Below, piece after piece: positions 8,294-16,737 of a stretch of 64,000 nucleotides of DNA (position 1 is the first letter of the stretch; each line of letters starts with the position of its first letter). The translations under genes were made by a program, and so were the position numbers. Below the pieces are notes generated by a model, which was not told where the DNA came from, did not search any database, and worked only from the letters and a program-made list of their open reading frames with translations. This stretch comes from JAAYCI01 sp964371725 (GTDB lineage Bacteria > Bacillota > Clostridia > Oscillospirales > Ruminococcaceae), in assembly GCA_964371725.1 (NCBI GenBank), contig CAYJNQ010000001.1:62001-126000 (forward strand), written 5' to 3'.

Positions 8294-10042
8294 CTAACAC
8301 GTCTCGTCCCCCGCCTCCACCAGTCCGTCCAACGGCAAAACCAAACACACGCGCGCGCCCTCGCCGGGCACCGAGTGAATGCAAATTTCTGCCCGCTCCC
8401 CAAAGTATAGCCGCAAACGCGCTTTCACATTCTCAAGCCCGATTCCACTCAAGCGCATCCGCATCTCTTCCGGTTTTTGCTCCTTATTAAAACCCACACC
8501 GTTGTCTTCCACACACAGCACAACGCACCCCTCTTCTTTTTTGCCCACAATGCGAATACAGCCGGCTTCATCCAAAGGTTTGATTCCATGGTAGATGCTG
8601 TTTTCCGCCAATGGCTGCAGCAAAATTTTGGGCACCATGTAGTCGTCAAGACCTTCTTCCAGCTCCACCTTATAGCTCATTTTTTCTTGATACCGTTGTT
8701 TTTGAAGGAAAAGGTATTGTCGAACATGCTCCATTTCCTGTTTTAGAGGAATGATATCGCGCCCACCGCTTAGAGAAATGCGGAAAAACTTCGCCAAGGA
8801 TTTTGTGGTTTCAATCACCTTGCTGTTTTCTTCAAACTCGGCCATCCACACAATGGTGTCGAGGGTGTTGTAAAGGAAATGCGGGTTTATTTGGCCTATC
8901 AGTGCACGAATCTCAAATTCTTTTAGGCTTTTTTCTTTTTTAGAGAGTTCGTCCATCAGGTTTTGAATTTTATCCAGCATTTCGTTGTAGCTTTGTGAAA
9001 GGCTTGCAATTTCTTCGCTTGTGCCTTTCGTCTCGGGTTCAAAATAGCAAAACTGCTCCACTTGTTTCATGTGCTTGCTTAGCCGGCGCAACGGGCGCGA
9101 GATGCGCCCGGCAAAATACAACCCCAAAAGCAAGCTGCCGCTGAGCACAAGCAGGCTTGTGAATACCACAAGTTCCAAAAGTTGCGTTTGCAACACTTGC
9201 AAAGCCTCCAGCGAAGAAACCAAAAGCAAATCCCAGTTCGTGCCCTCAATGGGAACTTGATAACTTACCATGTTTCGGTCTTGGTGATATCCCAGGGGCA
9301 TTTCACTCATTTCGAGCAGTTCCCTTTGCTTTTGTTCATCTGTGAAATACGAAACATCCGGATGATACACAAGGCTCTTTTCCTCATCCAAAATATACAG
9401 GTATCCTGCCTCGCCAAGCGCCTCCGGCGCCATAAGTTCCTCGATGAAGGAATAACGCAAATCGATGACCAGCACACCGATGTTTTCGCCCGCCTCGTTG
9501 TAAATGGCCTGATTTTGCGAAATTACCCAGCTGTCTTCATCCATGCTAAAGCGACGCATATTGGCGCCTGTAAGCGTGGGCATTTCATTTGAAAGAGCAT
9601 CTTCGTACCACAGGTCGCTAAAATTTTCGGCAAGGCTCGCATCGTCTGCATGCAGAGACTCCGCCAAAATGCGCCCGTCGCGGCTCACCAAAAACAGTGC
9701 CTGCACATAGGGGTCGCTTTGCAACAATTGCTCCATTTGCTGTGCAAGGCGCTGTGTACTTTGTGCATTGGGTGTTTCTAAAAATGTGTGCACGTCTTCA
9801 TTTTGCGCCAGCATTTCAGAAACTGTTTTGACATTGCCAATGTACAAAGCAATGCTTGCGCTGCTTTGCCGAACATCTTCGCTTGTGGTTTCAATGGCAT
9901 TTTGCACATATTCACGCGAAACGCTTTGGTAAATCACAAAACTGAACACAAGCAAAACAAACAGACTTCCGGCCGCATACAAGGCGGAAATCTGTGTGTT
10001 TGTTTTATGCCATTGTCGCTTGAGGCTATGTTTTTTCGGCAT
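8294..10042 (-). CDS. YesM-type membrane sensor histidine kinase
   Basis: The protein has 582 residues. A first membrane helix (about 18-42) and a second (about 282-312) enclose an extracellular Cache-like sensor of about 240 residues. HAMP (312-365), a His_kinase domain with the phospho-acceptor in INPHFLYNTLDT (H388) and a C-terminal HATPase_c with the GIGLENV motif follow. Kinases of this class phosphorylate AraC-type regulators such as the product of the adjacent gene. The start at 10042 was chosen because AGGGGG precedes it; this overlaps the regulator gene by 17 bases. The ligand is unknown. Confidence 0.93.
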   Translation of the reverse strand: MPKKHSLKRQWHKTNTQISALYAAGSLFVLLVFSFVIYQSVSREYVQNAIETTSEDVRQSSASIALYIGNVKTVSEMLAQNEDVHTFLETPNAQSTQRLAQQMEQLLQSDPYVQALFLVSRDGRILAESLHADDASLAENFSDLWYEDALSNEMPTLTGANMRRFSMDEDSWVISQNQAIYNEAGENIGVLVIDLRYSFIEELMAPEALGEAGYLYILDEEKSLVYHPDVSYFTDEQKQRELLEMSEMPLGYHQDRNMVSYQVPIEGTNWDLLLVSSLEALQVLQTQLLELVVFTSLLVLSGSLLLGLYFAGRISRPLRRLSKHMKQVEQFCYFEPETKGTSEEIASLSQSYNEMLDKIQNLMDELSKKEKSLKEFEIRALIGQINPHFLYNTLDTIVWMAEFEENSKVIETTKSLAKFFRISLSGGRDIIPLKQEMEHVRQYLFLQKQRYQEKMSYKVELEEGLDDYMVPKILLQPLAENSIYHGIKPLDEAGCIRIVGKKEEGCVVLCVEDNGVGFNKEQKPEEMRMRLSGIGLENVKARLRLYFGERAEICIHSVPGEGARVCLVLPLDGLVEAGDETC

Positions 10043-10817
10043 CTTCTGCCCCCTGATTCGTATGTTGCATACGGAATTCGCTGGGCGTCGTGTGGTATTC
10101 TCGCTTAAAGCAGGCGCTGAAGTAGTTTGGGTCTGCAATGCCCACTTGCTGCGCGATCTCGTAGTTTTTAAGCGGTGTAGACAGCAGCAGTACTTTGCTT
10201 TTTTCCAGCCTTAGGTGCAATACATACTCTCGAAAGGCGATGGAAAACCATTTTTTAAACAGTTGGCTAAAATAACCCTCGCTAAACCCCATGGCTTGTG
10301 CCGCAAGCGCCAAATTCAAGGCCGGGTTGGAAAGGTTTTGCTGCAAAAAGGAAAGCACGGCCTCTTTCTGCGCCTCGTTTTCACCCTCACCTACCCCTTG
10401 CAAACCAAGTGCAATATGCGCACTTTGCACCAGTCTTTGCTCTTTTTGCTTTTTATCAATAAGACCACGCAATATATCGGTGATATCGGTACGGCTTACC
10501 GGTTTCAGCACATAGTCGTCCACGCCAATTTTCACAGCCGACACCGCATAATCCAAATCGTCGTAGCCCGTGATAAGGGCAATTTTCAGCTGTTCATTTT
10601 CACGTTTTGCCTGTTTTGCAAAAGCAAGGCCATTGAGTTTCGGCATATTGATGTCGGCCAAAACCAAGTCGACGGGGTGTTTTTTCAGTAGGGCCAGCCC
10701 TTCTTCCCCATTCGCCGCTTCCAAAACCGTAGAGATGGCAAGGCTCTCCAAATCAATCAATTTCTGAATACCCTGCCGAATCAGCGGCTCATCCTCCAAA
10801 AGTAGCAAAGTATACAT
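10026..10817 (-). CDS. YesN-type response regulator with AraC DNA-binding domain
   Basis: The protein has 263 residues. The receiver domain (1-118) shows the acidic pocket E8-D9, the phosphorylated aspartate D55 in LADINMPK and the conserved Lys in VLKPV. The C-terminal 100 residues form two AraC-type helix-turn-helix motifs, ending YFSACFKREYHTTPSEFR. It is cognate to the YesM-like kinase that overlaps its 3' end. Its own start, with GAGGAAGAGG upstream, lies inside the last 29 bases of msrAB, so the three genes are translationally coupled. Confidence 0.94.
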   Translation of the reverse strand: MYTLLLLEDEPLIRQGIQKLIDLESLAISTVLEAANGEEGLALLKKHPVDLVLADINMPKLNGLAFAKQAKRENEQLKIALITGYDDLDYAVSAVKIGVDDYVLKPVSRTDITDILRGLIDKKQKEQRLVQSAHIALGLQGVGEGENEAQKEAVLSFLQQNLSNPALNLALAAQAMGFSEGYFSQLFKKWFSIAFREYVLHLRLEKSKVLLLSTPLKNYEIAQQVGIADPNYFSACFKREYHTTPSEFRMQHTNQGAEDAEKT

Positions 10818-11955
10818 TTTCCTCTTCCTCTAAAAAGAGATGCTGTAAGTAGCCGTATCCCTCTCTTGGCATGTCTTCGTATGGAATAAACCGCAAGGCC
10901 GCACTGTTCATGCAATAGCGCAAGCCCCCATCCTCCTCGGGACCATCTTCAAACACATGCCCAAGATGGGCATCGCCGTGGCTGCTGCGAATTTCCGTTC
11001 TCACCGTGCCAAACCCCACATCGTCGTGTTCGCTCACCGCTTCGGGCACGATGGGTTGTGTGAAACTGGGCCAGCCTGTGCCGGAATCATACTTGTGCAT
11101 GGAAGTGAACAGTGGCTCGCCACTTGTGATGTCCACATACAAGCCCACTTCTTTGTTGCTGTTGTATTCATTGTCGAAGGCACTCTCTGTTCCATCTTCC
11201 TGCGTGACGTGATACTGCTCATCCGTTAGCATTTCGCGCAGTTCTTCCTCGCTCGGGGCCGAGTAGTTTTGCGATTCGATCATTTCGCCCACCGTGCCCA
11301 CCTGCTCTAAATCGATGTGGCAATACCCATCTTTGTTCTTTTTGAGATAATCTTGATGATACTCCTCGGCCTCGTAAAAATGCTCCAGTGGCATTACTTC
11401 CACAGCCAGTTCTTCCTCATATGCATCGGCCAACACGTCCATCTCGGCTTCAATCACGGGTAAGTCCGCTTCGTTCACATAATAGATGCCCGAACGGTAC
11501 GATGTGCCCACGTCGTTCCCCTGGCGATTCACACTGGTTGGATCCACCACAAGAAACAACTTTTGTAGCAAGGTTTGTAAGCTAACCGCCTGTGGGTCGT
11601 ATAAAACACGCACAGTTTCGGCATGCCCGGTGTCGTTGTACACCACATCCTCGTAACTTGGGTTTTCCGTGTTCCCATTCGCATAACCGGACACCGCATC
11701 ATACACGCCCGCAATGCGCGACATATACTCTTCCACGCCCCAAAAACAACCGCCTGCAAAATAGATAATCTCAAGGCCGCGCTCATTTTGCAAGGCCTCT
11801 GTGTCCAGTGGTTGCGCCGTGTGCACAAACGGTTCCGTGCGCACCGACTCACCACTCTGTTGTGGCTCTTGTGCAGCTTGCGCGCTGCAGGCCGACAACA
11901 AAAGCGGCACCGAAAGTGCGAAAGCCCAGCGTCGAATTCTGTTTTGATTGGCCAT
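10789..11955 (-). CDS. msrAB: Exported peptide methionine sulfoxide reductase MsrA-MsrB fusion lipoprotein
   Basis: The protein has 388 residues. A lipoprotein signal with lipobox LLSAC (Cys23) places it on the outer face of the membrane. MsrA (about 60-220) has the catalytic Cys70 in GGCFWG and reduces methionine-S-sulfoxide; MsrB (about 245-370) has its catalytic Cys348 in RYCMNSAALRF and reduces the R form. The zinc-binding CxxC pairs of many MsrB proteins are absent, and the usual recycling Cys near GWPSF is Thr. GGAGG precedes the chosen ATG; the frame stays open upstream without support. First gene of an operon with a two-component system. Confidence 0.95.
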   Translation of the reverse strand: MANQNRIRRWAFALSVPLLLSACSAQAAQEPQQSGESVRTEPFVHTAQPLDTEALQNERGLEIIYFAGGCFWGVEEYMSRIAGVYDAVSGYANGNTENPSYEDVVYNDTGHAETVRVLYDPQAVSLQTLLQKLFLVVDPTSVNRQGNDVGTSYRSGIYYVNEADLPVIEAEMDVLADAYEEELAVEVMPLEHFYEAEEYHQDYLKKNKDGYCHIDLEQVGTVGEMIESQNYSAPSEEELREMLTDEQYHVTQEDGTESAFDNEYNSNKEVGLYVDITSGEPLFTSMHKYDSGTGWPSFTQPIVPEAVSEHDDVGFGTVRTEIRSSHGDAHLGHVFEDGPEEDGGLRYCMNSAALRFIPYEDMPREGYGYLQHLFLEEEENVYFATFGG

Positions 11956-12023
11956 ATTCTTACCTCCACTGTATCGGCACGGCCCACCCCATAAATTCAG
12001 GGCAGCGGCATGCATTTGCTTTC

Positions 12024-12041
12024 TTATACTTATTAGTATAA
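12024..12041. repeat. Palindrome upstream of msrAB, possible operator
   Basis: Perfect 7-base arms TTATACT and AGTATAA flank the 4-base centre TATT, about 70 bases before the msrAB start. Each arm also resembles a -10 box. It could be a regulator binding site or promoter core; no -35 at good spacing was found. Confidence 0.4.
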
Positions 12042-12091
12042 AGAAAAAAACAAAGAATTCCATAGAAAATGAGTGGGAAATTCTTTGTTTT
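12041..12091 (-). terminator. Rho-independent terminator behind the STAS gene
   Basis: A 13-base perfect stem (12047-12059 with 12079-12091) is followed on the minus strand by seven T residues. It separates the anti-sigma operon from msrAB, although it is about 110 bases after the STAS stop codon. Confidence 0.65.
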
Positions 12092-12202
12092 GCATAGTGG
12101 CTGTCCTCATGAAACCGGCCATATAGCAGTGTATCGTTTTTCTGGGGAGCCTTGCGAGAAGACCGATTGAAACCCTCTTGTTTAAGCTTTTGTAAACACT
12201 GC

Positions 12203-12502
12203 CTAGCGAATGTCTAAAATGCCGTCAAAACCCGTTAGCGTAAATACTTCCATAATTACATCGTTGCAGTTGAGCACGCAAAAGGAAGCACCTTCTTTTG
12301 TGCATTGTTTGTTTAAAAACAAAATCACACGCAGCCCCGCACTGGAAATGTATTCAAGCTTGGAAAGATCCAGTTCCAAACCGCTTAGCCCTTGTAGCTC
12401 CTCTTTCATTTCCTCTTGCAGGCGCGGCGCCGTGTTCGTGTCCAGCCTTCCCTCTAAAGAAATGGTTAAATTTTTGTCGTTTTTGGTTTTTGTTATGTTC
12501 AT
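12203..12502 (-). CDS. STAS-domain anti-sigma factor antagonist
   Basis: The protein has 99 residues and is a single STAS domain. The phosphorylatable serine region is YISSAGLRVIL (Ser53/Ser54). Proteins of this type release a sigma factor by binding its anti-sigma kinase when unphosphorylated. The start, preceded by AGGAGC, overlaps the anti-sigma gene by four bases (ATGA), so the pair is coupled. The PP2C phosphatase that could reactivate it is encoded divergently next door. Which sigma factor is controlled cannot be seen; none is in the window. Confidence 0.92.
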   Translation of the reverse strand: MNITKTKNDKNLTISLEGRLDTNTAPRLQEEMKEELQGLSGLELDLSKLEYISSAGLRVILFLNKQCTKEGASFCVLNCNDVIMEVFTLTGFDGILDIR

Positions 12503-12927
12503 TTTTCTGCTCCTTTTTCCATGCTGATACACAATCGATTTTGGCCGTTTGTATATTCGTATTGCAAAGATGATACCAAATTTTTAATAAGGTGAATGCC
12601 AAGCCCACCCTCTTTGCGCTGTTCTGTGGGCAGGTCTGTATTGGGGCCCGGTTTCTCTAAAGGGTTAAACGGTGCGCCACTGTCTGCAAAGCACAACTGC
12701 ACGGCGGTTTCGGTTTCCCACAAGTACAAATCTACCTCGCCCACACCGGGCACATAGGCATAGTGGCAGATGTTTACAAAAATTTCCTCTGCCACCACGG
12801 CCGCCTTCATCACTTGGTTTATGGGCATTTGACAATTAAAAAGCTGCTCCTCCAGCCAAGTTACCACTTCTTCCAAGCGCTCGGCTTTGGCAGGCACACA
12901 CAGGTGTTTTGCATCGGTTATATTCAT
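12499..12927 (-). CDS. RsbW-like anti-sigma factor / serine kinase
   Basis: The protein has 142 residues with a GHKL ATPase fold: an N-box-like EEIFVNICHYAY, a G1-like FADSGAPFNPL and a G2-like GGLGIHLIKNL. Such proteins bind a sigma factor and phosphorylate the STAS antagonist. The ATG at 12927 is preferred over a GTG two codons earlier because AAGGAAGG is then correctly spaced. It leads a two-gene minus operon divergent from the PP2C gene. Confidence 0.9.
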   Translation of the reverse strand: MNITDAKHLCVPAKAERLEEVVTWLEEQLFNCQMPINQVMKAAVVAEEIFVNICHYAYVPGVGEVDLYLWETETAVQLCFADSGAPFNPLEKPGPNTDLPTEQRKEGGLGIHLIKNLVSSLQYEYTNGQNRLCISMEKGAEK

Positions 12928-13021
12928 GTGCACCTTCCTTGCATCTGTATTCTATATGCAATATCATAGCAGAAAAACATACTGAATTCAATGGCCGGGC
13001 GCACCCTTTTGTGCGTTACCC

Positions 13022-13050
13022 TTGTGGTGTATGTAGCCTTTTGATATACT
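13022..13050 (+). promoter_or_regulatory. Probable promoter of the PP2C phosphatase gene
   Basis: TTGTGG and TATACT are separated by 17 bases, about 75 bases before the GTG start. The -35 is only a partial match. Confidence 0.5.
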
Positions 13051-13126
13051 ATAGTCTAGAGTGCTGTTGTTGTTTGTACATCCATTGTGTTATCGCTCGC
13101 AAAAAAAGAAAAAAAGGGGGGTCGCT

Positions 13127-15061
13127 GTGAAAAAAAACGTGCAAAAACAGCTTTTGATCGTTTTGATTGTGGCCGTTGTTTACTACGTCCTCACACTGCC
13201 GCAAATCGTCTTCACCTTCCCCGATGGGCGCTCGGCTTTGCGCATTTCGGGTTTTGTACCCATTGTGGCGGGGCTTTTATTCGGCCCTGCCGGCAGCATC
13301 GCCTGTGGTCTTGGCAATCTGTTTTCCGATGCGATGGGCAATTTGCAGATCACTGATTTCACGGGTTCTTTCGGTGTGTTCATCATGGGCTTTTTACCCT
13401 ACCGCTTGTGGCACCGCCTTTTTGTTTCACATCAAAACGGGCCCGAATATTTAACGTCTGTCGGCTCTGTTTTAAAATATGTGTTTATTACCGTAATCGC
13501 CACATTTTCCGCCACCTCCATCGGGGCCATCGGTGGCCAGCTTTCGCACCAATACAGCTTTTTTGGATTTTTCCCACAGGTAGCTTTGCAGTATTTCGAC
13601 CTTTCGATTGTGGTGGGTATGTTTTTGTTTCAGTTGCTCAGCCAATACACACCTTTGCGGCCTTGTGTTCCCAAAAACGCTTATCGCACCGAAAGCAATG
13701 CTCTGTGCCTGTTGCCGGATTATCTGTTGTGCGCCCTTGTGGTGGTGCTGGCACTGGTTGTGAACACCCTCACCGAGAATGTTGGCGCGAGTGGCTCCCC
13801 ACTGATTCAACGTTTATGCATTGCGCTACTACTATGCATCTTACTGTTGGCCTTTTTGCCCACCAAACGCCGCGGCCGCGCTTTGCCCGCCGTGCAACCC
13901 TTTCATCCGAAAGGCAGCTTGCAGCGCCAACTTGTTACAGGCTTTTTGGCCTTGTTGTGTGCGGTTTTGCTTTTCTACGGCGGCTCCATGATCGTGTTCT
14001 TTTTCCTATATTTTACAGGCGGCTCCAATGTGGACATGTGGACACACGTTTTGGTGGATGTGGCCATTGCCTGCGTGGTGCTATTGCTGGTGCTTTCTGT
14101 TATGATGAAATGGCTTGAGCATCACCTCACGCGGCCCATTCGGCTCGTTTCATCTTACGCAGCCCATTTTGTAGATGAAAACGCCCTTACACAGCAGGTT
14201 TTGCAGTTGCCAAAAACCAACAACGAGATAGACACCCTGGGCTTTTCCCTGGAAGGCATGGTCAAAAGCATTCGTACTTATGTGGAGCAGATAAAAGAAA
14301 AAACTGCCGCAGAAGAACGTTTTGCCTTTGAAATGAGCACAGCACATAATATTCAGATGAGCCTGCTTGCCAAAGATTGGCAGGCCGCAGCGCCCTTTGA
14401 CCTTTCGGCTCAAACACAGCCCGCACAGGAGGTGGGTGGTGATTTCTATGATTTTCGCCGTTTTTCTAACGAAAAAATCTTTGTAACCATTGCCGATGTA
14501 TCGGGCAAGGGAATTTCGGCGGCCCTATTTATGATGCGTTCCAACACGCTATTAAGTGCACGCAACTATGCCACATTGGCAGAAGCCATCACACGCATGA
14601 ACGACAAACTCTCGCAGCAAAATGATGCTATGATGTTTGTAACCGTGTTCGCCGGTGTGTTAGACTGCGAAAGCAAAACCTTTCGCTATGTGAATGCCGG
14701 CCACAACCCGGCACTGGTTTACCAAAACGGTTCACTGGACGTGCTCAACACCTCGCCGGATTTTGCCGTAGGGCCTATTGAGGGCGTGCGCTACACCGAG
14801 CACTGCATTCCCGTGGCTTCAGATTTCCGTCTTTTGCTTTACACGGACGGCGTAACCGAAGCAGAGAATGTAGACGGCGCGTTCTTTGGCATGGCGCGGC
14901 TTTTACCACTGGCTGAAGCCACCCTGCGCGAGGAGAATACATCTGAAGAAGTTATCCGATGCATTGCAAGCAGTGTGGCCACCTTTTCAAAGGGTACAAA
15001 GCAGGCCGATGACATCACGATGTTGTGCCTTTCTTTGGGAGATGCACACATGGGTAAATAA
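13127..15061 (+). CDS. Membrane PP2C/SpoIIE-type phosphatase with ECF-S-like N-terminus
   Basis: The protein has 644 residues. The first 190 contain about five hydrophobic segments with SGFVPIVAGLLFGPAG and a GLGNLFSDAMG block resembling ECF transporter S components. More membrane helices follow to about residue 345, then HAMP (about 340-400), a short coiled coil and a PP2C SpoIIE domain (about 430-640). The phosphatase motifs are GGDFYDF, IADVSGKGISAALFM, NAGHNPAL and LLYTDGVTEA. It most likely dephosphorylates the adjacent STAS protein in response to a membrane signal. GTG start chosen after AAAGGGGGG; an upstream ATG at 13061 lies only 11 bases past the -10. Confidence 0.88.
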   Translation: MKKNVQKQLLIVLIVAVVYYVLTLPQIVFTFPDGRSALRISGFVPIVAGLLFGPAGSIACGLGNLFSDAMGNLQITDFTGSFGVFIMGFLPYRLWHRLFVSHQNGPEYLTSVGSVLKYVFITVIATFSATSIGAIGGQLSHQYSFFGFFPQVALQYFDLSIVVGMFLFQLLSQYTPLRPCVPKNAYRTESNALCLLPDYLLCALVVVLALVVNTLTENVGASGSPLIQRLCIALLLCILLLAFLPTKRRGRALPAVQPFHPKGSLQRQLVTGFLALLCAVLLFYGGSMIVFFFLYFTGGSNVDMWTHVLVDVAIACVVLLLVLSVMMKWLEHHLTRPIRLVSSYAAHFVDENALTQQVLQLPKTNNEIDTLGFSLEGMVKSIRTYVEQIKEKTAAEERFAFEMSTAHNIQMSLLAKDWQAAAPFDLSAQTQPAQEVGGDFYDFRRFSNEKIFVTIADVSGKGISAALFMMRSNTLLSARNYATLAEAITRMNDKLSQQNDAMMFVTVFAGVLDCESKTFRYVNAGHNPALVYQNGSLDVLNTSPDFAVGPIEGVRYTEHCIPVASDFRLLLYTDGVTEAENVDGAFFGMARLLPLAEATLREENTSEEVIRCIASSVATFSKGTKQADDITMLCLSLGDAHMGK

Positions 15062-15075
15062 TACCAATACGGCCG

Positions 15076-16470
15076 CTATCCTTCATATACAAGCGCACAC
15101 TCTTCGCCTCGTAGCACACGCAAGGTTCCTTGCGTCAGCGCCAGCGTTTCATCTTCACCCGGGAACACATACACTTCCGCCAAGCGGTCTACACGTTGTT
15201 TGATGTTGCTGATAAACCGTGTGGAATAGGCAAGCCCTCCCGTGAGGATAACCGCATCCACACGCCCTTCTAAAGCGGCACACATCGCACCGATTTCCTT
15301 TGCCACTTGGTAGGCCATCGAATCGAGTAACAAGGAGGCAAATTCGTCGCCGTTTGCAATCATTTTTTCCACGGTTCGCAAATCATTTGTGCCAAGATAG
15401 CTTGCGATGCCACCCTGACAAACCACTTTTTCCACCATTTCCGTCTTTGTGTATTCACCCGAGAAACAAAGGTCAATCAGCGGCAAGGCCGGCACGTGGC
15501 CGCTGCGCTCCGGCGTGAATGGACCCTCTCCGTCAAAGGCATCGTTCACATCAATCACGCGCCCATAGCGATGCGCCCCCACCGAGATACCACCCCCAAG
15601 ATGTGCCACCACAAACCGGCAATTTTCATACGATTTCCCCATCTCGTTTGAAAGGCGCCGTGCGACAGCCTTTTGGTTCAAAGCATGAAAAACGCTGTGC
15701 CGCTCGATGCCGGGAATGCCCGTTAATTTCGCATGACGGTCCATTTCGTCTACCACAATCGGGTCTACCACATAGGCCGGTTTTTGGTGCTGCACTGCAA
15801 GTTCGCTTGCAATGATGGCGCCCAGCGCCGAAGCATGCACAGATGCCGCCGCCGAACGCAAATCCTCCAGCATTTTTTTGTTTACCAAATAAGTGCCGCT
15901 GGCCATCGGGTGCAAAAGCCCACCACGCCCTGCTATGGCATCAAGGCTACTCATACATAGCCCTGCTTTTTCCAGATAACTTACTATGCAATGTTTGCGA
16001 AACTCTTTTTGCTCGTGCACTTCCCCTGCCAGCTCTTCGCTGCGATGGCGCACCACTTGCTCAAGCACGGCACACTCATTGTCATACAAAGCAAATTTTG
16101 TGGAAGTTGAGCCCGGGTTCACTGTGAGAATGCGCAAAACGCCCGGTTCTTTTTCACGCACCGGCACAACAAAAAGTTCTTTTTCCTCCGTATCACGCAG
16201 CGGAAGCACCGTTTTCTTTTCGCTGACAACCCCATTCATGGTTACGCGCAAAACACAATCCAAGCGCAACATATGCTCTGCAACAAGCGCCAGCTTCGAG
16301 TGCTTTCCTTCTATCTCCATTTCCATGTGTGAAAAAGCTTCGTTTTGGCAGACCTCTGCCGAAAGACGGTTGATGTTCCAACCCTCGTTGCGAATGCAAC
16401 TGAGCACGCGGCCAAAAACGCCCGGCGCATTTTGCGCCAAAAGGCTGATGCATTGGGTGTTGTTTTCCAA
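15076..16470 (-). CDS. buk: ACT domain fused to butyrate kinase
   Basis: The protein has 464 residues. Residues 6-79 form an ACT domain that most resembles the acetolactate synthase small subunit (LLAQNAPGVFGRVLSCI, GWNINRLSAE). After a linker of about 30 residues, a full-length kinase of the acetate/butyrate family starts at VLRILTVNPGSTSTKF and includes VAHLGGGISVGAH and ILTGGLAYS. The kinase makes butyryl phosphate (or branched-chain acyl phosphate) and ATP interconvert. TTG at 16470 is the likely start: AAAGGGGGG is seven bases upstream, whereas the ATG at 16515 lies inside the -10 box. No phosphotransbutyrylase gene is adjacent. Confidence 0.88.
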   Translation of the reverse strand: MENNTQCISLLAQNAPGVFGRVLSCIRNEGWNINRLSAEVCQNEAFSHMEMEIEGKHSKLALVAEHMLRLDCVLRVTMNGVVSEKKTVLPLRDTEEKELFVVPVREKEPGVLRILTVNPGSTSTKFALYDNECAVLEQVVRHRSEELAGEVHEQKEFRKHCIVSYLEKAGLCMSSLDAIAGRGGLLHPMASGTYLVNKKMLEDLRSAAASVHASALGAIIASELAVQHQKPAYVVDPIVVDEMDRHAKLTGIPGIERHSVFHALNQKAVARRLSNEMGKSYENCRFVVAHLGGGISVGAHRYGRVIDVNDAFDGEGPFTPERSGHVPALPLIDLCFSGEYTKTEMVEKVVCQGGIASYLGTNDLRTVEKMIANGDEFASLLLDSMAYQVAKEIGAMCAALEGRVDAVILTGGLAYSTRFISNIKQRVDRLAEVYVFPGEDETLALTQGTLRVLRGEECALVYEG

Positions 16471-16513
16471 AAAAAGCCCCCCTTTTCGCTGTGAAACCTT
16501 CGGGTACAATTCC

Positions 16514-16542
16514 ATTATACCACAAAGCTAGTAGGAATTACA
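16514..16542 (-). promoter_or_regulatory. Probable promoter of the ACT-butyrate kinase gene
   Basis: A perfect TATAAT on the minus strand lies 44 bases before the TTG start. The -35 at 17-base spacing is TGTAAT, a weak match. The -10 box creates a spurious ATG. Confidence 0.55.
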
Positions 16543-16672
16543 GAGAAAAGGGGAAAAGAACGCAAAAAAAACGCACAAAATGTAGAATGCTGTTCGACTT
16601 TCTACAAGGCAATATCACCGAAAACCACAAGAAGTTCACGAAAACAAGAATACTTTTAACCCATGTTACCCC

Positions 16673-16701
16673 TTGAGCCTTCATCTGAAAAGTGTTATAC
16701 T
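16673..16701 (+). promoter_or_regulatory. Promoter of the flavodoxin-like gene
   Basis: TTGAGC and TATACT are separated by 17 bases, with the start codon 37 bases downstream. Confidence 0.75.
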
Positions 16702-16737
16702 GGCTTCATTGTAAATTCAAATCAACCGGAGGTACCC

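Noticed and set aside
16471..16515. ATG at 16515 as start of the ACT-butyrate kinase protein
   Set aside because: It overlaps the -10 box, has no ribosome binding site, and the ACT domain begins after the TTG at 16470, which has AAAGGGGGG upstream.
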